The notes under the pieces are model-generated. The model did no database searches. It was given only the letters and a program-made list of their open reading frames with translations, and was not told the origin of the DNA. 18,483 bases of DNA, from positions 1 through 18,483 of the forward strand of contig JBOHDE010000061.1 in assembly GCA_050699035.1 (NCBI GenBank). Direction: 5' to 3'. Each line of letters opens with the position of its first letter. Position 1 is the first letter of the stretch. A program made the translations under genes and the position numbers. This document shows, one piece after another, positions 6,773 through 12,162 of the stretch. Source of the stretch: WHTB01 sp050699035 (GTDB lineage: Bacteria > Actinomycetota > Actinomycetes > Propionibacteriales > Nocardioidaceae).

Positions 6773-6775
6773 GTT

Positions 6776-7483
6776 TCAATCCTTCTTCGCAGCGGACACG
6801 TCGACGCATAGGATTCCCTGGTTGCCGTCCTGGTCGGCGATCACAGTGAGTGAGGGCGCGTTGCTGTCATCGACGACGGTCCCACCCGCGGCGAGGACGG
6901 CGGCGATCCGTTGCTCGACCACCTCTGGCGCCACATAGACCTCGACGTGGAACCGCTGACGCGGGGTCTCGTGCTCGGCGGCGTCCCCGAACCACAGGTT
7001 CGGCACGCGTCCCGTGGCGTCCCGGATCTCGTCGCTGGGGGTCCCGCGGCCCTGGGCTTCTGCGCTCCCGGTCAGCAGGGCGGCCCACACGGGGGCGATG
7101 GTCGCGGAGTGCGCCGTGTCGAGGCCGAGCTCGATGTCGCTGACCGAGGCCGGGTCGGCGTCGAGCCTGTGGTCGGCGGCGATCTCGGTGATCCGTCGCG
7201 CGAGGTCGACGTCCTGCTGGGTCACCCATTCGACGACTAGTTCGGTGCCTTCGTCGTCGCGGTAGACGGCGTCGTCGCTGCTCAGCTTGAGGTCGACGTA
7301 CCCATGGCCCATCGACACGCGCGGGTGGTGTCCGAGCGCGTCGCCTGCCTCGCCCACCGCGGCGACGAACCGCGCGCCGGTGCCGAAGTCGTCGACCACG
7401 TAGCGGGCATGCAGTCCCTGGGCCAGCTTGCGCCAGTCGGTCAGGTTGGCCTCGGCGATCTGCTCGCCCTTCAGCATGTCCAT
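6776..7483 (-). CDS. Pterin-4a-carbinolamine dehydratase-like domain fused to a VOC/glyoxalase-like domain
   Basis: A 235-residue two-domain protein. Residues about 5-110 resemble 4a-hydroxytetrahydrobiopterin dehydratase: LTDWRKLAQGLHARYVVDDF, the central GHHPRVSMGHGYVDLKL with the characteristic His52-His53-Pro54, and WVTQQDVDLARRI. Residues about 115-232 resemble a VOC (Glyoxalase_6-like) domain: SDIELGLDT, RFHVEVYV (177-184), VVEQRIAAVLAAGGTVVDD and a final LTVIADQDGNQGILCV. Dehydratase-type domains recycle oxidised pterin cofactor; VOC domains bind metals and small molecules. The combined function is unknown. The residue before the His-His-Pro is Gly rather than the more usual polar residue, and the loop after the histidine region is longer than usual, so activity is uncertain. 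Two ATGs (complement 7481-7483 and 7475-7477) could start it. Confidence 0.82.
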   Translation of the reverse strand: MDMLKGEQIAEANLTDWRKLAQGLHARYVVDDFGTGARFVAAVGEAGDALGHHPRVSMGHGYVDLKLSSDDAVYRDDEGTELVVEWVTQQDVDLARRITEIAADHRLDADPASVSDIELGLDTAHSATIAPVWAALLTGSAEAQGRGTPSDEIRDATGRVPNLWFGDAAEHETPRQRFHVEVYVAPEVVEQRIAAVLAAGGTVVDDSNAPSLTVIADQDGNQGILCVDVSAAKKD

Positions 7484-7492
7484 AAATCGGGG

Positions 7493-7498
7493 ACCCTA
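7493..7498 (-). promoter_or_regulatory. Likely -10 box for the PCD/VOC gene
   Basis: On the minus strand TAGGGT is followed by nine bases and the ATG, with no clear Shine-Dalgarno between. This fits a transcript with almost no leader. Confidence 0.35.
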
Positions 7499-7568
7499 TC
7501 TGTGATTCAGCCGCAGCGCTCGCGGCGGGAGGTCGAAGGAGGATCGGTATCCAGGTCGCTTGGCCGGG

Positions 7569-7574
7569 TACGGT
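7569..7574 (+). promoter_or_regulatory. Likely -10 box of a leaderless promoter for a GNAT gene
   Basis: TACGGT, then seven bases, then the ATG at 7582. A strong GAAGGAGGAT at 7535-7544 lies too far upstream, and no in-frame start codon follows it at usable distance, so it does not define the start. Confidence 0.45.
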
Positions 7575-7581
7575 CGGCGTC

Positions 7582-8187
7582 ATGGCGACCCAGGACCCCG
7601 GCTCCACGACGATCAAGCCGCTGACCCCGGACACGTGGAATCTCTTCGCAGCGCTGGTGGAGCGACACAACGGCATCTTCGGCGGGTGCTGGTGCGTCAA
7701 GTTCCATCCCGAGCGAGCCGACCACGTCCCGGGGTACGACGGCAACCGGGCGTTCAAGAAGTGCATGGTCGAGGAAGGCATCGCCCATGCGGCGCTCGTC
7801 ATACGCGACGGCGAGAACGGCGAGGAGGCGATCGCCTGGGCGGAGTATGGAACCCCGGCAGAGCTGCCCGACATCCACCACAGCAAGCAGTACCTCGAGG
7901 AGCAGGACCTCGAGCCCGACTATGGGATCACCTGCATCTTCGTCGACAAGCGGTTCCGCCAGCACGGTCTGGTGACCGTCGTACTGGAGGGTGCGCTCGC
8001 GCTGATCGCGCAGGCGGGCGGCGGCGTCGTCGAGGGCTACCCCCACATCCCGGGAGAGCGGCGGCTGTCCTCGTCGTTCCTCTACAACGGCACGAAGGCC
8101 GTCTACGAGCGGGCCGGCTTCGACTTCATCCGGCCCAAGGGACTGAAGAACACGGTGATGCGCCGTAGCGTGGCCCCGACGCGTTAG
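7582..8187 (+). CDS. GNAT-family N-acetyltransferase
   Basis: A 201-residue protein with a GNAT fold. IFVDKRFRQHGLVTVVLEGA (119-138) is the acetyl-CoA loop; the usual last Gly/Ala of RxxGxG/A is Val here. NGTKAVYERAGFDFIRP (169-185) is the C-terminal beta-bulge and helix with the conserved Tyr. Before the fold, GGCWCVKFHP (34-43) is a Cys/Trp-rich segment shared by a recognisable actinobacterial subgroup of unknown substrate. The ATG at 7582 is preceded by a TACGGT box and no Shine-Dalgarno. The gene is monocistronic as seen: divergent from the PCD/VOC gene, convergent with the permease. Acetyl acceptor unknown. Confidence 0.85.
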   Translation: MATQDPGSTTIKPLTPDTWNLFAALVERHNGIFGGCWCVKFHPERADHVPGYDGNRAFKKCMVEEGIAHAALVIRDGENGEEAIAWAEYGTPAELPDIHHSKQYLEEQDLEPDYGITCIFVDKRFRQHGLVTVVLEGALALIAQAGGGVVEGYPHIPGERRLSSSFLYNGTKAVYERAGFDFIRPKGLKNTVMRRSVAPTR

Positions 8188-8236
8188 CAACCGCGAACCC
8201 CAAACGGTGAACGTGCACGTCAAGGCGATCTCGTTG

Positions 8237-9691
8237 CTAAGCCGACCCCTCCTGCCGGCGGACGGCGGGAGCACCCAGCCAGCGCTGCAGGACGAACGCG
8301 AGCAGCAGAGCCACGAGTACGCCAAGGTTGGCCGCGCCCCAGGTGCCGTCACGGCCACCGAGCCCGACCGGTCCGAGCAGGTAGCCCTCCCACGCGAACG
8401 CCTTGGAGAAGGTGTTGATCACCAGGCCCCAACCAACCGCCGTAGCCACCACGAGGGCACCCACGGCGACCGGGTTGACCGCGCCGTAGCGGCCGCCGGC
8501 GTCATAGAGGTCGGCCTCGGCGTACGGCTCACGCCGGGTGGACAGGTCGGCGAGGAAGATGCCGCACCACGCCGCGATCGGCACGCCGAGCGTGATCAGG
8601 AAGCCCTGGAACGGGAACAGGAAGTTGTCGGCGACCCAGACGAAGTAGATCGTGCCGAGCACCATCAGGATCCCGTCGAGCAGCGCGGCGGTCCAGCGCG
8701 GCACCCGCAGGCCCAGCGTGAGCAGCGTCAGCCCGGACGAGTAGATGTCGAGGACGGCGCCACCGATCAGGCCACCGATCGCGACCACCGCGAAGGGCAC
8801 GAGGTACCAGGTCGGGAGCAGCGCGGTGAGCGCCCCGATCGGGTCGAGCGCGATCGCGTCGCGCAGGCCGGGGTCGGAGCCGGCGAGCAGCAGCCCGTAG
8901 AGCACGAGCAGCACCGGCGCGACCGCGGCGCCGAAGGTCGTCCAGCCGGCGACCGCGCCGGCGCCGGCCGTACGCGGCAGGTAGCGCGAGTAGTCGGCAC
9001 CGGCGTTGACCCAGCCGATCCCGAAGCCGGTCATCGCGAGGATCAGCGCACCGACCACCGGTGCCGCACCCGCGGCCGGGAGCGCGCTCACCGTCGCCCA
9101 GTCGACGTCGTCTACGGTCAGGCCGATGTAGCCCACCGTCATCACGGCGAGCACGACCGTCAGCCAGGTCTGCAGCCGCATGATCGCGTCGAAGCCGAGC
9201 ACACCGGCGCCGATGATGACCACTACGACGACCAGGAACGCGACGACCTTGGTCACGTTGCCGTCGGACCAGCCGAGCTCGCGGAAGACGGTCGACGTGG
9301 CAAGCGTCGCGAGGGAGACGAGCACCGTCTCCCAGCCGACCAGCAGCAGCCAGGAGACGAACGCCGGGAGGCCGTTCCCGCGTACCCCGAACCCGGCCCG
9401 CGACAGCACCATGGTCGGCGCCGAGCCGCGGGTGCCGGCCAGCGACACGAGCCCGACCAGGACGAACGAGAAGACGGTGCCGAGTGTGCCGAACACCAGC
9501 GCCTGCCAGAAGTTCGCGCCGGTGTAGAGCAGGAACGACCCGTACCCGATGCCGAGCACCGAGATGTTCGCGGCGCACCACGGCCAGAACAGGTCGCGCG
9601 GCGTGCCCTTGCGCTCGGACTCGTCGATGACGTTGATGCCGTTCTGTTCGACGGCAAGGGCAGATCCGGTGCTGCGCTGCTCCGTGACCAT
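8237..9691 (-). CDS. NCS1-family purine/cytosine permease-like transporter
   Basis: An integral inner-membrane symporter of 484 residues with about twelve hydrophobic helices, matching the length and layout of the nucleobase:cation symporter-1 family (CodB-like branch). Supporting segments are DLFWPWCAANISVLGIGYGS (33-52) in the first helix, then GTRGSAPTMVLSRAGFGVRG, FGIGWVNAGADYSRYLPR in the middle helices, and GGLIGGAVLDIYSSGLTLL. Substrate is likely a purine, cytosine or related ring compound, but which one cannot be told. GGAGGAG (complement 9696-9702) lies four bases before the ATG and overlaps the stop of the upstream GNAT gene, so the two are co-transcribed and probably translationally coupled. 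The C-terminus is short, hydrophilic and cytoplasmic. Confidence 0.88.
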   Translation of the reverse strand: MVTEQRSTGSALAVEQNGINVIDESERKGTPRDLFWPWCAANISVLGIGYGSFLLYTGANFWQALVFGTLGTVFSFVLVGLVSLAGTRGSAPTMVLSRAGFGVRGNGLPAFVSWLLLVGWETVLVSLATLATSTVFRELGWSDGNVTKVVAFLVVVVVIIGAGVLGFDAIMRLQTWLTVVLAVMTVGYIGLTVDDVDWATVSALPAAGAAPVVGALILAMTGFGIGWVNAGADYSRYLPRTAGAGAVAGWTTFGAAVAPVLLVLYGLLLAGSDPGLRDAIALDPIGALTALLPTWYLVPFAVVAIGGLIGGAVLDIYSSGLTLLTLGLRVPRWTAALLDGILMVLGTIYFVWVADNFLFPFQGFLITLGVPIAAWCGIFLADLSTRREPYAEADLYDAGGRYGAVNPVAVGALVVATAVGWGLVINTFSKAFAWEGYLLGPVGLGGRDGTWGAANLGVLVALLLAFVLQRWLGAPAVRRQEGSA

Positions 9692-9700
9692 GCGCTCCTC

Positions 9701-10189
9701 CTAGAGCTCGACGACGAAGGCCAGCAGGTCGACGCCGGGTACGGGTGACCAGTCCCGCTCGGGCAGCCGGCTGAACCCGAACGCGGCGTACAGCCGGTGG
9801 GCACCGTGCATCCTTGCCTCGCTGGAGAGAACCACCCGCTTGTCACCGGCATTCCGGCTCAGGTCGAGGCAATGCTGCACCAGCGCGCGGGCGGCGCCCC
9901 GGCGCCGGGCCCGCGGTGCGACGGCGAGCATCCGGAACTCGCCCTCCAGCTCGCCCGCCAGCTCCCGGTACGACGACCCGGGCGGGCAGGTGGTCACAGT
10001 GCCGACCAGCCCGTCGCCGTCGGCCGCGACCCACAGTTCGGCCTCACGCGCGCGTCGAGCGGCGTCGCGCAGCACGGGGCCGTAGCCGGAACCGTCGGGG
10101 ACCAGGTCGTCGGCCACGTAGGCGTCCTCGGTGATGGTGCCGATCTCGGCGTACTCGTGCGGCTGTGCCAGCCGGATCTCCAGGGTCAC
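9701..10189 (-). CDS. GNAT-family N-acetyltransferase
   Basis: A 162-residue single-domain acetyltransferase. FRMLAVAPRARRRGAARALV (85-104) holds the acetyl-CoA binding loop RRRGAA, and HRLYAAFGFSRLPERDW (131-147) is the typical C-terminal signature with the conserved Tyr. The GTG start (complement 10187-10189) is directly preceded by TAGACT and six bases, with no Shine-Dalgarno. It lies 15 bases downstream of the dioxygenase stop and nine bases upstream of the permease start, so it sits in a possible three-gene minus-strand run with its own promoter. Whether acetylation is linked to the permease substrate is unknown. Confidence 0.85.
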   Translation of the reverse strand: MTLEIRLAQPHEYAEIGTITEDAYVADDLVPDGSGYGPVLRDAARRAREAELWVAADGDGLVGTVTTCPPGSSYRELAGELEGEFRMLAVAPRARRRGAARALVQHCLDLSRNAGDKRVVLSSEARMHGAHRLYAAFGFSRLPERDWSPVPGVDLLAFVVEL

Positions 10190-10195
10190 ACCTGG

Positions 10196-10201
10196 AGTCT
10201 A
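10196..10201 (-). promoter_or_regulatory. Likely -10 box of a leaderless promoter for GNAT-permease unit
   Basis: On the minus strand TAGACT is followed by six bases (CCAGGT) and the GTG start. The -35 region would fall inside the end of the dioxygenase gene. Confidence 0.4.
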
Positions 10202-10204
10202 GGA

Positions 10205-10975
10205 TCAGCCGAACTGCCAGGAGCGCTTGGACAGCCCCATCCAGAACCCGTCGACCACGGACGTGCCCTGGTGCGCCTCGGCACTGCTGGCGCCGAGCGA
10301 CACGAACAGCGGCGCCCAGTGCTCGGTGCGGGGGTGCGCGAGCCGGGCGGCCGGGGCCAAGCGGTCGAAGTCGAGCAGGGCGTCGACGTCGCCGGCCTCG
10401 ACGGTGCGCTGGGCCCAGTCGTCGAACTCCGTCGACCAGGACGGCGCCGGCTGGCCGGGTGCGGCGAGACCGCGCAGGTTGTGCGTGGTGAAACCGCTGC
10501 CCATGATCAGCACGCCCTGGTCGCGCAGCGGCGCCAGCCGGCGGCCGACGTCGAACAGCACCCGCGGGTCGAGCGTCGGCATCGAGATCTGCAACGTGGG
10601 TACGTCCGCGTCGGGGTACATCTCGACCAGCGGGACGTACGCACCGTGGTCGAGCCCGCGATGGGGTGCGTCGTGGACGCCGTGCTCCGGTGAGTGCAGC
10701 AGGGCGCGCACCTGCCCGGCGAGTTCGGGAGCGCCGGGCGCGGGGTAGGTCACGGCGTAGTACCTGTCCGGGAAACCCCAGAAGTCGTAGACCAGCGGCA
10801 CGGTGGAGGTGGCGCCGATCGTCAGCGGAGCCTCCTCCCAGTGTGCCGAGATGACCAGGATCGCCGCCGGTCGCGGGAGGCTGGTCGACCAGGATGCGAG
10901 CTCGGCGGTCCAGAGCGTGTCGTCGGCCAGCGGGGGAGCTCCGTGGCTCAGGTAGAGCACCGGCATGCGGCTCAC
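10205..10975 (-). CDS. LigB/DODA-type extradiol dioxygenase (YgiD-like)
   Basis: Class III extradiol ring-cleavage dioxygenase family, 256 residues, the usual length for the 4,5-DOPA-dioxygenase/YgiD group. Conserved histidines are in LYLSHGAPPL (His11), ILVISAHWE (His45), HRGLDHGAYVPLVEMYPD (His110) and AHPRTEHWAPLFV (His214, His219). His11, His45 and His219 are the probable metal ligands and His110 a probable active-site acid/base. Family members open a catechol-type ring with oxygen; the natural substrate in bacteria is often unknown. GTG at complement 10973-10975 is chosen because GGAG (complement 10981-10984) lies five bases upstream; an ATG three codons further in is the alternative. 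It is divergent from a membrane protein across an AT-rich control region. Confidence 0.88.
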   Translation of the reverse strand: MSRMPVLYLSHGAPPLADDTLWTAELASWSTSLPRPAAILVISAHWEEAPLTIGATSTVPLVYDFWGFPDRYYAVTYPAPGAPELAGQVRALLHSPEHGVHDAPHRGLDHGAYVPLVEMYPDADVPTLQISMPTLDPRVLFDVGRRLAPLRDQGVLIMGSGFTTHNLRGLAAPGQPAPSWSTEFDDWAQRTVEAGDVDALLDFDRLAPAARLAHPRTEHWAPLFVSLGASSAEAHQGTSVVDGFWMGLSKRSWQFG

Positions 10976-11002
10976 AGTGTCTCCGGATCGGTCGTACGGG
11001 CA

Positions 11003-11027
11003 GTTATTTAGAATTAAACCATCTAAC
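11003..11027. promoter_or_regulatory. AT-rich divergent control region with overlapping inverted repeats
   Basis: A 25-base AT-rich stretch stands out in this GC-rich DNA. It holds TTTA-GAAT-TAAA (11007-11018), the pair TTAGA/TCTAA (11008-11012 and 11022-11026, nine bases apart), and a plus-strand TAGAAT (11009-11014) that could be a -10 box for the membrane protein gene. The arrangement would suit a MarR- or TetR-like operator between divergent genes, but no regulator gene is in the window. Confidence 0.4.
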
Positions 11028-11042
11028 GCGCAGGAGGCAAGC

Positions 11043-11651
11043 GTGAAGCTCTACGCGGACACGCCGGCACGTCGGTCAGCGCAGCTCGTCAGCGACCTGC
11101 TGCTGGTCGCGTGGACGGTGGTCTGGATCTGGGCGGGCCGGGTGGTGCACGACACGACGGCGGCGCTGGCGGTTCCCGGGCGGAAGCTCGCCGACGCCGG
11201 TGACGGGCTGTCCGGGTACATGAGCGAGGCGGGGGAGCGCGCCGCCGACATCCCCGTGGTGGGTGACAGCCTGCGCTCGCCGTTCGACGGTGCGGGCTCG
11301 GCCTCGCGCCGGCTGGCCGAGGCCGGTCGCGACCAGCAGGAGGCGGTACTGGACCTCGCGCTGCTGCTCGGCGTCGTCGTGGCGGCGGTGCCGATCCTGC
11401 TGCTGGTCGCGGTCTGGCTACCCGGACGGGTGCGCTTCGTCCGGCGGGCGACGGCGGCGCGCGGGCTCATCGACGCCGATGCGGACATCGACCTGTTCGC
11501 CCTGCGGGCGCTGGCGACGCAGCCGATGCACGTGCTCGCGCGGATCAGTGACGACCCGGCGGGGTCCTGGCGGCGCCGAGACGAGACCGTCGTCCGCGCG
11601 CTCGCGGCCGTCGAGCTGCGTGACTCCGGCCTGCACCTCCCGTCCGGCTGA
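11043..11651 (+). CDS. Hypothetical membrane protein with two transmembrane helices
   Basis: I do not recognise a named family. The GTG at 11043 is chosen because AGGAGG (11032-11037) lies five bases upstream; starting further up would read through the AT-rich promoter. The 202-residue product has a first hydrophobic helix at about 18-36 (LLLVAWTVVWIWAG core), a 65-residue loop rich in Gly, Ala, Asp and Arg, and a second helix at about 103-127 (LALLLGVVVAAVPILLLVAVW). A soluble, mostly helical C-terminal tail follows (RRATAARGLIDADADIDLFA and on). Both helices lack charges, so it is likely a simple hairpin anchor in the cytoplasmic membrane. It is divergent from the dioxygenase and followed by a structured noncoding region. 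Confidence 0.75.
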   Translation: MKLYADTPARRSAQLVSDLLLVAWTVVWIWAGRVVHDTTAALAVPGRKLADAGDGLSGYMSEAGERAADIPVVGDSLRSPFDGAGSASRRLAEAGRDQQEAVLDLALLLGVVVAAVPILLLVAVWLPGRVRFVRRATAARGLIDADADIDLFALRALATQPMHVLARISDDPAGSWRRRDETVVRALAAVELRDSGLHLPSG

Positions 11652-11662
11652 CCTGTCCCCCT

Positions 11663-11822
11663 TTCGCGCCGAGGTTGCACGTATGTCGGCCGGCTCGGGT
11701 TCCCCGAACGGCACGGACCCGTGCCGTTCCCGACCATCCCCACTCCTGCAGGCGTGGGGGTGATCCGGTACGGGTGGGGGTGAGTCGCCACCGGTCCGAC
11801 ATATGCGCAACCTCGGCGCGAA
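11663..11822. repeat. Large imperfect inverted repeat enclosing two hairpins, REPIN-like extragenic element
   Basis: The outer arms are 11663-11693 and 11791-11822. Sixteen bases match perfectly (TTCGCGCCGAGGTTGC), then three positions with two mismatches, then TATGTCGG and CCGG, with one extra base in the right arm. Inside are a perfect 11-bp hairpin (GAACGGCACGG 11706-11716 and CCGTGCCGTTC 11719-11729) and a second one (CCCCAC 11738-11743 and GTGGGG 11754-11759) around the palindrome CCTGCAGG. GTGGGGGTGA also occurs twice (11754-11763, 11774-11783). No frame across it looks coding. It may be a mobile palindromic element, a structured RNA or a terminator; it begins 11 bases after the membrane protein stop. 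Confidence 0.65.
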
Positions 11823-11900
11823 GAAATCGGGAGGCTGGTGCAGCACGGTGTCGGCTGCGGCTTCGCCAGCAGTTCGACCTGGCTGGTTGCCGTCGCCCAT

Positions 11901-11936
11901 GTCGTCGTCGCGGTCGTCGTCGCGGTCGTCGTGCTC
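11901..11936. repeat. 12-bp tandem repeat
   Basis: GTCGTCGTCGCG occurs twice exactly (11901-11912, 11913-11924), followed by a degenerate third unit (11925-11936). In the small open frame there it would encode a Val/Ala-rich hydrophobic run, which may be a by-product of the repeat. Confidence 0.6.
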
Positions 11937-12045
11937 GCGCCGCTGACGGTGCCCGCGCTGGCCGCCGACCGGCCGGCGACGACTCCTCACCGCCGGCAGC
12001 CGGCGGAGCAACGGCTGCGGGCAAGAAGTGCGCAGCCCAACTGAT

Positions 12046-12065
12046 GACATACGCGCCACGTCGGC
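12046..12065. repeat. Third, solitary arm related to the 11663-11822 element
   Basis: GACATACGCGCCACGTCGGC matches both the right arm and the reverse complement of the left arm of the upstream element at 17 of 20 positions. No pairing partner is evident next to it, so it may be a decayed or single copy. Confidence 0.45.
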
Positions 12066-12136
12066 AGGAGTACTCGGGGGATCGCGCCGCTCCCGGGGAA
12101 GGGTCGGTTCTCGCCCTGTTGGTCGGTCGGCTGGGG

Positions 12137-12153
12137 CTCACTTCTTCAGTGAG
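12137..12153 (-). terminator. Hairpin downstream of hrpA, probable terminator
   Basis: CTCACT (12137-12142) and AGTGAG (12148-12153) pair perfectly around a 5-base loop, nine bases beyond the hrpA stop (complement 12163-12165). There is no T-tract on the minus strand. Confidence 0.45.
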
Positions 12154-12162
12154 TGGGTTACT

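Larger units (their letters stand above)
11823..12162. other. Intergenic stretch without a convincing gene
   Basis: 340 bases between the palindromic element and the end of hrpA. It contains a GTG-initiated frame of 68 codons (11838-12044) that I do not accept as a gene with confidence, a 12-base tandem repeat, a third partial arm of the upstream element and the hrpA terminator hairpin. GC is high throughout. No RNA gene is recognised. Confidence 0.5.

Noticed and set aside
6631..6775. A gap with several short open frames on both strands after the orphan hypothetical gene.
   Set aside because: None has a start signal, codon bias or motif; only the small hairpin at 6758-6772 is supported.
7535..7544. 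A strong Shine-Dalgarno-like GAAGGAGGAT upstream of the GNAT gene.
   Set aside because: It is about 37 bases from the ATG and no in-frame start codon lies at usable distance after it, so it was not used to set a start.
11838..12044. A 68-codon GTG-initiated frame with a GGGAGG three bases upstream and a hydrophobic Val/Ala stretch resembling a signal peptide.
   Set aside because: The hydrophobic stretch is produced by the 12-bp tandem repeat, the tail is Arg/Pro/Gln-rich with no recognisable domain, and the Shine-Dalgarno spacing is too short. It is possible but unsupported.
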